Positions 43,648 to 55,480 of a stretch of DNA of 64,000 nt are shown here, piece by piece; position 1 is the stretch's first letter; each line of letters begins with the position of its first letter. A program made the position numbers and the translations under genes. Under the pieces are notes generated by a model, which did no database searches, was not told where the DNA came from, and saw only the letters and a program-made list of their open reading frames with translations. This stretch comes from Tipula vernalis (lineage: Eukaryota > Arthropoda > Insecta > Diptera > Tipulidae), in the NCBI GenBank assembly GCA_958295665.1, contig OY282558.1:352885034-352949033 (forward strand), written 5' to 3'.

Positions 43648-44034
43648 TTAGGAATATTCCGAGCTCCCGCTGGTTGAGGTAGACTGGACTGGTTTAAGTG
43701 CTCTCAAACCAGCTTTAACAAGTCTTTTTCTCACTAAGCTGGCTGAAATTGTTTTTCCCGTTGCTCGCTCAAGATCCTGTCTTATGTCCGATGAAGTTTT
43801 AAAACGGTTCCGACGACTTTGTAATAGTATAAAACGATCTTCCACTGGCGTTGTCTTTCTGGGCCTTCCAGATCCTTTCTTTCTTTGTGTACCGCCCATC
43901 TCTCGATTTTTTTTAATATTCCACGCGACAGTACTTTTAGGAATGTTTAATCTTTCACCTATTTCAAGCATGGTTAAATTTTCTCGCGCCAAAATCAACA
44001 TATTTCTTTTACACTGGTCACTAACTTTTCCCAT
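43648..44034 (-). pseudogene. Tc1-type transposase, N-terminal part
   Basis: Starts at ATG 44,034 with MGKVSDQCKRNMLILARENL. First HTH: LTMLEIGERLNIPKSTV (residues ~20-37). An AT-hook-like GSGRPRKTT (near 54) is the linker between the paired HTHs of Tc1 proteins. Second HTH: SSDIRQDL...ISASLVRKRLVKAGL (80-110). After residue 113 homology stops (VQSTSTSGSSEYS), so the DDE catalytic domain is missing. The protein could at most bind TIRs. Confidence 0.85.
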
Positions 44035-44574
44035 TTTTTTAACTAAAATTGCATTTTATTTTTTATTTGTCTAGGATCACTTACAGAATAACTTAATCTT
44101 ACAAAATATGCACTATTTATACTCAAAAAATAAATTACAGGCAATAAAACATCTGCACCCTAATGATGGCCAAGAACGGTAGGGCAAAAAAAAAATAATT
44201 GCTTGCCCAATTTTTTTGCACACCAGTTGCTGGGTTGTACCGGTGTAATAAAAGCAAAAGGCGATCCAACAAAATATTAATATGAAAGATTGAACTTCTA
44301 TAAATCAATAAAAAACAAACAAAAAAATAAAAAATAAGTGTTTAATTTATTACATTACTTTAACTTCAATCAAACGTATTTTGAATATTTTGGCATTTTT
44401 CGGTGTTTTGCCCCTAAATTGCAGGTCAATTTTTTTTTTTCAAAAAATTACGTCATACATGTATTTAAAATGAAACAATAAACCAATTGCTTTCAAAAGT
44501 TTTGTAGTTTTAGCAAAAAAAGGCTCCAATTTGCAATAAATTTGTTTGCCCAATTTTTTTTTACCAGCACTGTA
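43648..44574 (-). mobile_element. 3'-truncated Tc1-type transposon in the loop of a foldback-like structure
   Basis: The 5' end TACAGTGCTGGTAAAAAAAAAT (minus strand, from 44,574) is a Tc1 terminus. GCCCAATTTTTTT...ACCAG is repeated at 44,206-44,225, giving the internal direct repeat of IR/DR-type Tc1 ends. The opposite TIR was not found. The element lies between inverted arrays of ~160-bp repeats. Confidence 0.75.
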
Positions 44575-44587
44575 TATTGCCCATTAT

Positions 44588-44890
44588 TTATATCGCAGAC
44601 CCCCAAGATCGACCATGTGATATTTTACGTTCAAGGCCTATACAATACAGATCCGAGAAACCATTGTCGAACATCAATCTTTTGATTTTTGTTGAACAGA
44701 TTTCGCCGTTGAAATTTGATGCAACATGCCGGATATATGATTGTCCATGTGACATTTTACGTTCAAGCCCTATACAATAGAGATCCCAGAAGGTATAGTC
44801 GAATATCAATCTTTTCGTTTTTGTTAACTAGATTTTGTCGTTGAAATTTGGTGCAACATGTCCTATATACCTAAGATTGATTATGTGATC
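44588..44890 (-). repeat. Tandem ~160-bp repeats, right inverted arm
   Basis: Two units, reverse complement of the units at 42,871-43,290 (GATCGACCATGTGA, CAATCTTTTGATTTTTGTTGAACAGA, GTTGAAATTTGATGCAACATG). They begin 14 bp beyond the Tc1 terminus. A partial third unit may follow to about 44,920. Confidence 0.85.
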
Positions 44891-44919
44891 GACCTTCTGA
44901 CATTTAGCTTTGATGTACC

Positions 44920-45380
44920 TACATAGCTAGTAGCGTAATATACAATATTTGATTCTTCTGATTTCAAGTTCAACTTTTTTGGAATTTATATACAATATTT
45001 AATGCACAAAATAATGCCTGAATGAATGCAATTTGTACAAACACATACATACATATTTTTTGTTATTTGGGAAGAATGTCAGTTCGGTTAAAATTTTGGA
45101 ATATTTGAATGTGTTTACAAAAATTCCGAAAAATATTTTTCCGGAAACAAAAATGTAATTTTCGTAGTCGTCATTTTTTGAGGCTGGCAATAAACCGGCA
45201 AACAAACAATTAATATTTGAGATACAAAAAATTAATAAAAGAGGGCAATTTAATGAACAACAAACAAAAATTTCTTGGCATGTTTTGAGGGATTTACAAA
45301 AGATGACGTAACTAGTATTAAATCGCATCGGACCATCTTGTAACTATATTCATGTTAAAGAGTCATCATTTCCCTCTAAA
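44920..45380. other. No gene seen
   Basis: AT-rich, with no motif in any frame. Confidence 0.45.
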
Positions 45381-45437
45381 AATCAGTATGTGTCATTTCG
45401 CTGAAGTGTAAACAAAATATTTTTTTGTGCTCTAACC

Positions 45438-46309
45438 ATGTCAACCTTTGTGCCAACAAAACACAATTTGCGGAAAGCGTTGCTTTTTTGTTTTAATTTG
45501 AAGAAAAGAGCAGCTGATGGACATCGATTTCTGTGGGAATCATCTGGGAAACATGCTTCATCAATAACAATATGGGAGTAATGGTGACGGCCTTTTAACA
45601 GAGGCGATTTTGACACCAGTGGCAAAGAAGGTGAAGGGAGGCCTGTAAAGTTTAAAGACGCTGAATTGGAGGCGTTATTGGACCAAGATTCATGCCAAAC
45701 TCAAGAGGATCTCCCTGAAACTTTGGGGGTGACTTAACAAGCGATTGGAAACCGTCTCAAGGCCATGGGTATGGTGCAAAAACAAGGCAATTGGGTTTCG
45801 TATGAACTCAAGCAAAGGGACGTCGAAAGCCGTTTTTCACGTGCGAACAACTGCTCCAAAGACAAAAACCGGAAGGGTTTTTTGCATCGAATCGTGACGG
45901 CGGACGAAAAGTGGATCAACTACAATAACCTTCAGCGCAAAAAACCGTAGGGTAGGCCCGGTCATGCATCAACTTCAACGGCCAAATCAAATATTAATGG
46001 CAAGATCAGTGGGATTAGTTCGGAGTGATATTCTATGAGCTACTCCAGCCTAACGAAACCATCACTGGAGAACATTATCAACAACAATTGATGCAAATAA
46101 GCCGAGCATTGAAGCTCGAAAACCCACAAGATGCCAAAAGATATCACAATGTGATCTTTCAGCACGACAACGCTCGGCCATGTGTTGCAAAAGTCGTCAA
46201 GGACGAGGAATTTTTTCGACGCGGAATCCTTATGCTGGTTAAAAGATGGGAAAAGGTCGCGCGCGACAAAGTGTTACTTTGCACTCTTCATATAGCAATA
46301 ACTATTTAA
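45438..46309 (+). pseudogene. Mariner transposase, mellifera/irritans type, broken and internally deleted
   Basis: Starts at ATG 45,438 (MSTFVPTKHNLRKALLFCF), with the first HTH to KHASSITIW, stop codons replacing Gln/Trp, then in a second frame AELEALLDQDSCQTQEDLPETLGV, stop, and NRLKAMGMVQKQGNWVSYELK (second HTH). First catalytic Asp in VTADEKWINY; second in VIFQHDNARPCVAK. Directly after VKD the reading jumps to EEFFRRGILMLVKRWEKV, the extreme C-terminus, so the block with the third Asp (PPYSPDxxPSD) is deleted. Two catalytic residues remain of three. Terminal inverted repeats were not identified. Confidence 0.85.
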
Positions 46310-46319
46310 TATCCAAGAG

Positions 46320-48280
46320 AAACCACTTGTCGCATTGAAGTAAACAGAGCCTAATTCCAAAAGCGTATGGAGAAACACTGTTACAAATAGAACAATTTTC
46401 AAAAGATTTAGTTAAGTTACTGGTATTTAAAATACTTTTTATACTTCGTATTCTTTCTATATTGGGATTTCAAGTGATCCTGCAAAAAATTATTTCTCTG
46501 ATAATTGAAGCTTATTAATAAATAACCATATTTATTCCGGTTCCACCACCCAAAATAAAAAAAAATTAAGAATGCTTTAGATGGTATTAAGCCAAAATCT
46601 GATTATGCACAGATTTCTCCAAAATTATTAATTACAGATACGAAAAAGCATTTCAACAGTTAGACAGCCTTTCTGTAATTTCACACAAGCAAATGTTTTG
46701 TTGTTGCACAAAATAAATTTTAAATTTAAAAAAAAAAAAAATACAATTTCTACACAAGGTACACAAATTTTATTCGTGTTTTCATTTTACCGTAAGCGAC
46801 GAGATCAAAAATTGTAGTACAGTTACAAGAAATGTGATACAATATAAAATTAAAAAATAATATTTGTATACATTGATTTTTAATTTAATTTTCCAAAGAA
46901 CGATTTCTAATTTCAAGCAAGAAAGGACATGAATTTATGTAGCTATAACTATTAAGGACACGGGTAGAGTTTGGAGTTAAAGACGACGGCGAATATACAA
47001 AAAAAAAAAATTAATTTAATTCCCATTTTCCTTCTTCTAAATTTTATATTATTTATTACTAATTTCTTAATCTTTGTTATGCTTTCTGTTCGCATATCTT
47101 TCTCTATATACGTCTATGTATATGGAACAATTTAAAGTAACCCTAACAAAACAAAAAATTAAAACGGAAAAATTCGTTAACATTTTACTTTGTGCAGACG
47201 ATGTAATTTCCGCTTTTCTTGGTTTATATTTTATATATCCATAAATATATTTCTAATTAACGTTAATTGTAATTGAGATTTAATTATTTTGGTTTTTCCG
47301 CTGTTCCTTTCCGTTCCTCCGGTTCCTTATGTTGTGAACTGAATTACTTGAGCTTTTACTAAAGTTTTTTCCTAACATTTCTACTATTGTATTCTTTTGT
47401 ATTATATACATAGAGCTAATAAACATTTCGACCCAAAACATACCAACACAGACAAAAATGTATTCTTATTATGTGTATTATAAAAATTAAATAGAACAAA
47501 GTAAAAATAAAAAATGGAAAATGGTAATTAAAGGAAAAGCTGTGGCAAATGAAATTTTTCTCAAGAATATGCACTGTGCTAAGCAACAACAGTTTTTGTT
47601 TTGTTCTGAAGTTTCTCTCAAATATAAAAACATTTTTATTATTGTTTCGAATTAAAAATAAAATTTAATCTAAAAAAAATTATTTTTATGCCTTCAAGAA
47701 ATTTTCCAAGAATAAATGGAAATAATAAATTCGTATTACTAAAAAAAATCCTAACAATATAATTCGAGTTATTTTGATTACCAGTAAAATGTTTTAAATT
47801 ATGTTGACCATAAGATGTTTATGGAACATTAAAAAAAAAAACTTATGCAATCAAGTTGACCTATGTCAGTTATCTCAGAACGTTCTATCAGATTATGTTC
47901 AGATTGCTGTTTAATGTGGTGATGAAAAGAGGTTTTACAATTATGCTTAAATTAATTTGCGGTTAATCAACATCGAAATAGTACTTCAACAATGCGTCAA
48001 GCTGGCTAGCGCACAAAGAACCGCAACCTCTCTGCGCAAAATGCTTCTAGGAAAGCCGATTTCTTCCACACAAAAAAAAAACAAAATCCGGGTTTTCGGA
48101 CTCCCATAACTACATTAATTAATTTTTGTGTATATACGGCAAACGGCCGACAAGTTGAAAAGTTTGACTAAGGCAAATGATGAAAAAAGAAGAAGGAAAA
48201 TTCTAATTTTATTTAAAGCCACAATACCTGCAGAATTACAAAGTTAACAGAATATTTGAATTTCCTTAACTCGTAGGCGT
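46320..48280. other. TE-poor AT-rich stretch
   Basis: No transposon motif, foldback or ORF was supported over nearly 2 kb, the longest such run in the central part of the window. Poly(A) and short A/T tracts only. Could be intron or intergenic host DNA. Confidence 0.45.
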
Positions 48281-48517
48281 CAAGCTGCAGTCGTTACTAC
48301 AACTAAAACTGCAAATATATTAACAGTTTTCGAATTTATAAACTACACTATAAGATTTGTTTGTAATGTAACAACGTTAAGTGATTAACATTGCTACAAA
48401 ATATCCAAAACAAGAAAATAAATCCGGAATTCGTATCGATGATTGTTTTTTTTTTTAAATGATTTTCGAAAATCGTTGCTATAATAATAGAAATAGTTAC
48501 GACTATAAATTCGGGCC
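48281..48517. mobile_element. MITE family copy C (~237 bp)
   Basis: Right end GTTACGACTATAAATTCGGGC; the left end is eroded (CTGCAGTCGTTACTACAACT). Shares ACTATAAGATTTGTTTGTAAT and GATTTTCGAAAATCGTTGCTATAATAATAG with copy B. Confidence 0.7.
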
Positions 48518-48811
48518 GTAATGTTAAAATCGGTTGAAAATAGTTATTTTAATTGTTTGAAAGGTGTATTTGTTAATTTAATAAAAGATAGTTAAAATAA
48601 AACATTTTTGAATTAATAAAAACCAGAGAGTGAAACCGGAACCGAACCGTAAACCGAAAACCGAAAAATACCTAAATTTTTTATGAACCGGAACCGAAAC
48701 GAAATAAACAAAAAAATTATAAACCGTAACCTTAACCGGAACAATACTTCCATTCGGTTTATTTCGTTCTTTTTCGGTTCGGTTCAAGTATTGTTTCACG
48801 AAAATTTTCTA

Positions 48812-51566
48812 TCTATACTAATATTATAAAGTGAGAGTGTGAGTTTATTAGTTCGAAGTAATCTCAGAAACTGCTCAATGAATTTGGATGATTCTCTCAC
48901 CAATCGAAATTATATTCCCTCCTGATTATAGACCAACTTGAAAGAAATCCAGGAGCAAATAGCGTAAAACTCATAATACATAGAGAACGACGGCCGGCAA
49001 ATGAATATAGGTCGCTACAATGCTCCAACTGCTAATGAAGTCGCTACCGTTACAAGGACAATTATCTTTATATGATAGAATTGCATCGGTTGTATGACGC
49101 TTTACAGTATCCGTTGATGTTTGCTAGAGGACAAGACGGGTACAGCATGGATATGCCACACAAAAATTCGCCACATTATAAAACAATTACCTGTAAGCAG
49201 TTTTATGTCTTTAGGCTAATAGAAAAAACCGGTAGCTTTAATGCGTTCCATTATTACAAGAATTTATTTAACCAATATTGTGTCGATATGATGGAAAATG
49301 ATTTCGGAAAGGTTACATTAAAACCGCACAAATCAAGCAAAATAAGGAGCTGAAAATTATGTTCATTTGAGCGATGCAGTGAATGAAGATCAAAATATTG
49401 TCGCCAGAAATATGAGTCAATACGTCATACTGACCATAACATTCACCGGATCACCATGCACGAGAAGACCCAAGACGCTATGACCTATGTCAGAAATTTT
49501 GGCAGAACAGATTTATTCATCACCTTTACGTGAAACCCCAATGGACTGAGGTCAAGGAGGAGCTATTTCCTAATCATTTTGATAGACATGACATCATAGC
49601 ACGAGTGTTCAATTTAAAAATGAAAAATTTATTGAAATTGTTAAGTCAAAACGCTATATTCGGTGACACAAAGGCTTTTATATACAGCATTGAGTGGTAA
49701 AAAAGAGGTGGCAAATACAGCCAGAAGAAGTAGACTCTCTAATACGCTGAACTACCAAACCAAGATCTGGAACTATTCTCCATGATATATTTCTTAAAAA
49801 TATGGTACACGGTCCGTGTCTAGAACATAACATGGCTGCTCCTTGGATGGTCAACGGAGTTTCCCGCAAAAAGTATCCAGCTTACCGTCGTAGAAAACCT
49901 AATAATGGTGGAGTGATTGCAGTATTGACTATCCGAGGTCATCAAACTGTAGGTGTGCAGGAGCTTTAATGCCCAAATCAATGTGGAGTATTGTCATTCA
50001 GTTCAGGCCATAAAATATATTTGTAAATATATAAATAAAGAATCGGACCAAGCAACTGTTTCAGTCGAAAACAATCACATTGAGATTTCGAAAATTATTT
50101 GAACGGCCAATATATAAGTACATCAGAGGCTGTTTGGAGACTTCTAGAAATTCACATCCATCAAAGATATCAAACGGACCCATTTAGAAAACGGACAGAG
50201 GGTGTATTTTACGGCACACAATCTCCTACAAAGATTCGAAAATCCATCCTCAACAACACTTACGGCATTTTTCAAATTATGCAGAAATGATTACTTCGCG
50301 AAAACCTTATTTTCTCGCATTAAGTTCTCGCAAAGGAACTGGGTCTACTTGAAGAAGACGAACAATGGAAACATCGTCGTTTCCAAATCACCATTAAAAT
50401 TAAGAGAATTAATCGTGATCATTTCGTTATTTTGCCAACAGTCTGATCCACTTCAATTATGGCAAGCTTTACGAGAAGACCTTGTTGAAGACCCACTTTA
50501 CTTTGCTCAGACAGTGTTTTACATGAGGGCCTCCTAACTATTTGGGATGAGTGTACAATAAGCTATCGATCGCACATTGATGCTGTAAACAGAACTTTGA
50601 AAGACATTAGGAATTCAGAAAAAGCAATGAGGGGTGACACCTTGGTCTTCGCTGGAAACTTTCGCGAGAAGACATTATTAAAGAGGTTTTAAAATCCTCA
50701 CCTCTGTAGAATTAAAGTCAAACCATTACATTAAAGACAAATATGAGAGCTCATTTGGGAGGTTGTGGCTACAATTTTTCAGGTCAATTATTAAAATTAG
50801 GCAATGGCAAAGACTGTAACAAACTCTTAATGAGTTGATATTAAACATTTATCCTGGACAATATATTCGAAAAAGATTACACTTGGATGTGCGAAAGGAC
50901 TATCGTATCTGCAAGAAATTCTTCTGTTGACGAAATTAATGATGAAATTTTAAAAACAGTATTTGGTGACTTCAAAATATATTCCTCGATAGAAACTGTT
51001 ATAAATACAGAAGACACGGTTCACTATCCACAAGAGTTTTTGAACAGTGTAAATCCTTCAGGGTTTCCACCAATTTGCCTTAAAATGAAAGTTGGAATAT
51101 CAATTATTTTATTGCGGAACTGAACCCTTCAAATCCATGCAATAGAACAAGACTGCAAGTCAAATCGTTAAGAAAAAACGTCATCGAACCACCTCGCATT
51201 CCCATGATATCCACAGATTTACCTTTTTCCTTTAAACGATTACAATTTACTGTAAAAATTGCATTTGGAATTACTATTAATAAGTCACAAGGACAAACAT
51301 ACGGAGTAGATTTGGTTTTCTCATGGTCAATTATATGTCGGAATGTTCAGGTCGGGAAGCGCAGAAAACCAATTAATTTTAATTCCAGACGCAAACGAAA
51401 CCAAAAATGTAGTTTACTCGAAAGTACCTATACGGATTTAATTTTCAAAAGCTTTAGATGTATATTTAAGTTGGCCTGAATATTTGTTCTGGCTGTCTGT
51501 CTGAATATTAATTTTTTTGCTACAGTTACGGTAGATTGAACACGCGTAGCGGCCACAGACATCTAG
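48812..51566 (+). mobile_element. Helitron, full length but decayed
   Basis: 5' end TCTATACTAATATTATAAAG, the classic insect Helitron terminus, preceded by A (48,811). 3' end CTAG (51,563-51,566) followed by T, with a GC-rich palindromic patch CGCGTAGCGG just upstream. Insertion between A and T without target duplication fits rolling-circle transposition. Encodes a broken Rep-helicase. Confidence 0.88.
48950..51455 (+). pseudogene. Helitron Rep-helicase, many frameshifts
   Basis: In order: YNAPTANEVATV; ELHRLYDALQYPLMFARGQDGY (49,078-49,140) and CKQFYVFRLIEKT, FNQYCVDMM, the Helitron N-terminal domain; RHDIIARVF; AFIYSIEW. The HUH box expected after this (GLPHAH...) is deleted or scrambled near 49,700. 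MVHGPCLEH, SSGHKIYL, FENPSSTTLTAFFKLCRND follow. Helicase: RTLKDIRNSEKAMRGDTLVFAGNFR (motif II region), then MCERTIVSARNSSVDEIND, VHYPQEFLNSVNPSGFPPICLKMKVGISIILLRN (50,887-51,123), FKRLQFTVKIAFGITINKSQGQT (motif VI-like) and FSHGQLYVG. More than ten lesions. Intact relatives nick, unwind and roll out single-stranded DNA. Confidence 0.88.
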
Positions 51567-52029
51567 TAACTTATAAAAACGATCATTTTAAGCGGTAAAC
51601 TCAAAAATAAATCTGCATTTCATTTTTTCGGAATGGTTCCAGAATGGTTTAACGAAAATATTGCGAAGAAGTTCGGATAATTGCGAAAAACGAAATGCAG
51701 TTTTTTTTCCGGTTTTTGGTGGATCTAGCATTTAAAAATTCGGAATAAAAATTCACTGAAAGGAATATTATATTCAATAATTTGCATGTTAATATATTTA
51801 GTAAGTACGATTTGAAAACTTTTTGTATAAATAAAGACTGAAAAAACAATAATTTTTTATCTTGTAGACTTTTTCTTGAACCGGTATTAAACCGGTTTTC
51901 AACACGAACTGAAACCAAACCAGAAAAAAATAGGAAAACTGGAACTAAACCGGAACGAAAAAATAAATTTGGGAGCGTAACCCTAAACCGGAATGAAAAA
52001 CATTTCAGTTTCACTCTCTGATAAAAACG

Positions 52030-52588
52030 GAGCCTTCTAGAGTATAGAGCCGTAATCATATGTCATTATTTTTAACGACTTTTATATTGGTATAACCACA
52101 GAATACAACCAGAAGAGACATAACGCGGTTTTTGTATGGAAAAATTTGGACTCATTTTTTTACCTTGATTTGCCGAAGGTAAGAGAAAGTTGGGTTATGT
52201 ATTCTTTGGTTTACTGCGTTTTGGTTTACTAAAAATTGAGAATCCTTAATAGTGTAGTTGTGAAATTATTTGACCAGTTTTGTTTTGACAGCATAATTTG
52301 TATTAACTACTGTAATATCCAAAAATAATTATACTTTAATGTTCAAAAAATAAGGTAAGATGAAAAAAAAATTGGTCTGTGGTATAACTTATTACTGTTT
52401 GCCATAGGAATTCGTTGAAAAACTGTGGTTTTTAGTTTTAGATTTTTCAACGAAAAAATGGAGGTGTGGTCAACACACGACTTTTTTACGAACAGCGAAT
52501 TTTGAGAATTTTTTTTTTTTTTTTATTTATGTTTTGCGAACATTTTGTATTTAGCAGTTTTTTGTAAACCATATACTTTTTAAAATAT
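52030..52588. other. Dispersed repeats, no gene
   Basis: Begins with GAGCCTTCTAGAGTATAGA shared with 29,896-29,915, and contains AATGGAGGTGTGG[C/T]CAACACACGACTT at 52,457-52,482, inverted relative to 24,952-24,980. Confidence 0.5.
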
Positions 52589-53140
52589 TTGCAAAATAAA
52601 TTTTCTGGAGCAAGGAGTGGCCACTTCCGGTTAGCCGATTTGGATTTTTCCAGTTATGGTGTAAGTAAATTTAATATAAAAAATTCTTTTGTATTTAAAG
52701 ATTTAATTAAAAATATTACAGTTCGTGAAAATGAAATATTAGTGTCATTAGATGTAGTTTCATTGTTCACTAACGTACCGTTAGAAATTTCAAAAAAATG
52801 ATATTTCTGAAAAAATACTCTATCACCGATTTTTGGCAAATATAGTGCTTGAACAATTATTTAAACAAAAATTACCTCAATTGGATTTACAGCCATCATT
52901 TATATTTAAGTTTGTAGATGACATAGGAATACAATATAGGGAAAATACAATATAGGGAAAATAAAATTTTTATTTAATTCGTTCGTTAAAATAATTCGTT
53001 AACAATTTTTCGATTTAAAACTATATCGAGTTGGGAACAAAATTAAAACAGAATGGTACAAAAAGACATAGCTTCAGATACAATTGCAAACTATCTTTCA
53101 AATCATCCATACAATATGAAAAAGAATGTGGCACCAGTGT
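52589..53140 (+). pseudogene. Penelope-like element, RT core fragment
   Basis: A 70-codon frame contains NIKNSFVFKDLIKN and LVSLDVVSLFTNVPLE, motif A of Penelope-like RTs. Then FLANIVLEQLFKQKLPQLDL (motif B side), FKFVDDIGI (catalytic box, F-V-D-D for Y-V-D-D), and after frameshifts TEWYKKT...NYLSNHPYNMKKN, the block after the palm. The ends of the element were not found. The third Penelope location in the window and not the same copy type as the one at 17.5 kb. Confidence 0.82.
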
Positions 53141-53516
53141 TAACACTTGGATACAATTTTAACCATTTGGATACAACATTTTAAAAATCTTCAAAATGGA
53201 TACCCGGATACGCAAAAGATTAAAATAGGCTGAAATGGATACATTTTTTAATAGTGAATACAATTGGATACAAATAAAAAATTTAATTAACCAAATGAAG
53301 AAAAAATATTACGATATACGATTTTCCGTTTGAAGTTCCTTGATGTTCCTTGAAAAACTGCATTTCATTTCATTTGCATCGTTGGTTTTTATAATAAATA
53401 ACTTTCTTTCTATATCTTCTGTCATTTTTGTGAGCGTCTTTTTTATTAAATTTGTATTGTCCTGTAAAAGTGTGAAATGTGTGAATTTTTTCCATTTTCA
53501 TCATGGATAAGTAAGT
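53141..53516. other. Spacer with reiterated TTGGATACAA motifs
   Basis: TTGGATACAA or close variants occur at least three times between 53,145 and 53,290, with GTGTTAACAC at 53,136-53,145. It could be one end of a hAT-like element whose other end was not found. No coding sequence. Confidence 0.35.
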
Positions 53517-53896
53517 AACAACTAGGTTCGGCGCCTTCTGGAAGGGGGGAATAAAGCTGTGTAGTAATACCGGATCCGTAACGTTCCTTTAGGGTGGGCT
53601 ACAGCAGGCTGTTCTGATCATGTTCTCGGCAGTCCTGGCTGTGGGCCCACAATCTGCGCGAGGGGTAACCTGAGCGTGATTTGCAAGTGTATGTACTACC
53701 TCCTCGTGGTGACCTCCGGTAACTGTAGGTACGACGCTAAAGGATGGTTTAAACCTTGAAAAAAAAACTCAAATCTAAGGTGAGACACGTGCGCCGAGGG
53801 ATTAATGATCATGGGTTAGTTGGTCGCTAGCACGGAACTCCGGATGCTAGGCGACCTCCGGTTTCAATCAGCCTTACCACGGCAAGAGGCGCTGCC

Positions 53897-54923
53897 GTGG
53901 TGGACCTTTCATTCCTCAAACAAATCAACTTTTGCATGGATTTAATTAAAAACAAAAATAATAAGGGCGGAGCTTCTTCAAACGCACCAGTCTCAGAAGA
54001 TGGCAAGGACCTTTCAGGCCCTGCCTCTGAGATCGTAAAATTAATGGAAAACTCTAGTACGGACGTAGTGATTGGCCCTCCTTTACATAATACTCTATTG
54101 CCTGAAATGGATACCCAATCCACGTCGACAACGGCCGAAATAAATAACGACCTTGAGGAATTGGAGCTCGAGGAGACATCAAAGAGGAGAGCACGCCTCA
54201 ATGAGGCGGCGAGGAGACGTTTGTCCCATCTAATTCGGTCAGGGGTCCCCGCGACGCTGCCTTGCAGCCAAGTAAAGAAAAGATCAAGGACAGAATTGCC
54301 CCAACTAACAAGGGGAATAGGTCGGATGACGACTCTACTCCCAAAGGCATCGCGGAAAAAAGAGGGAAAGTTCCAGTCCTTCACCGAAGGCATTGGAAGC
54401 CGCCCCAGAAGCTGCAACGGAGGGCTACAAGAAGGATAGCCGCCCCGAGAACAGGGACGACAAGGCCACAACGTATAGTGCCGCAGTGAAGGCTATCAGG
54501 TTGGAGATTACCGACCAAGGCTTCCAAGAGACAAAATTGGGCATTGACCAGATTCTGGCAATATAGGATGCCATAATGGTAACTGTGGCGGAGCTGCCGT
54601 TAGATGGTATCAGCCCAAATTTCCTGGGATGTCGCACCAGAAACGGTTGGCTCACGGTCAACTGTGCCGATGAAGAAACGGTAGAGTGGTTTAGGGCCAC
54701 AGTGCCCTCACTTAAGCCAAGGGACGGGGCATTCCTGAAGGCAGTCGGGGAGGAGGAGTTGCTTCGCCCAAAGATTATGTTTGTTTACCTGCCACGAGGG
54801 GATAAGGAGACAAACGATAAGACACTGCGTCGACTGGCGATCCAGAATAAGGACCTAAGAGACGCAGACTGGAGGATTATTGCGAGTGTTCAGGATCACC
54901 AGGAGCTGAAAACAAAAATATAA
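53897..54923 (+). pseudogene. LINE ORF1, DUF4780-like, first part
   Basis: MVDLSFLKQINF at 53,897 opens a 180-codon frame rich in Ser/Thr and Arg (LEELELEETSKRRARLNEA), the disordered N-terminal region. A frameshift near 54,440 and a stop near 54,565 lead to the DUF4780 domain (54,576-54,923): SPNFLGCRTRNGWLTVNCAD, EWFRATVPSLKPRDGAFLKA, IQNKDLRDADWRIIASVQDH. This domain is found with RT-containing elements in insects and replaces the usual zinc knuckles. It ends where an AT-rich insert begins. Probable role: RNA binding. Confidence 0.8.
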
Positions 54924-55480
54924 AAATGTAAACATTGAATTATTTGATAATTTATACTTAGCTTATACTTATATTTTTCTTATACTATTTTACTTCTATT
55001 TTCCTTCTTTAATTGATTTCCATTTTCTGAAATTGAATTAATTACAAATTAAAATAATTGAAATATTGTAAAAGTTAAATTAAAGCGACCAAAAACTTAC
55101 CATTATTGTCATTAGAATATGACACCTGTTTATTGTTTTTTTTATACAGTCGATAAGAAGTCAATCTAGACTATCGACAATATTATTGCAGTTCTTCGTT
55201 CTGATCGCACTGCCATCTACGGTTAAACCTCGATGACTTGCTTAAATTAAATACCTTAAACTCATTCAGCATTTCGAAATAATGGTGAATTCGGTTTTTT
55301 TAAGTATTTGGCGCACTTTAGTTTAATAAAATAAAAAATATTCTTAGCTCGGTCACTTTTTATTCGACAAGAGAGCTGTAAACATCGCAACAATTAAATA
55401 TTGGAAATTAAAATTAAAAATAATAAGTCAGTTTTTGATTACAATTGTAACGTTATATAAACGATTCTGTTTTATTTATA
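54924..55480. other. AT-rich ~557-bp insert inside LINE ORF1
   Basis: Sharp composition change at both edges: ORF1 stops at HQELKTK and resumes at 55,485 onward with ORF1-like sequence. No inverted ends, target duplication or coding motif were found, so its nature is unknown (solo element, MITE or filler DNA). Confidence 0.6.

Larger units (their letters stand above)
48624..52020. mobile_element. Non-autonomous hAT element carrying a nested Helitron
   Basis: The ends CAGAGAGTGAAAC (48,624) and GTTTCACTCTCTG (52,020) are inverted, with exact 8-bp duplications ATAAAAAC at 48,616-48,623 and 52,021-52,028. Many AACCGGAAC / CCGGTT sub-terminal repeats occur at both ends. Without the Helitron only about 640 bp remain, with no transposase, so it must have been mobilised in trans. 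Confidence 0.88.

Noticed and set aside
54262..54489. Separate 75-codon gene overlapping LINE ORF1
   Set aside because: It is the frameshifted continuation of ORF1, not an independent gene.
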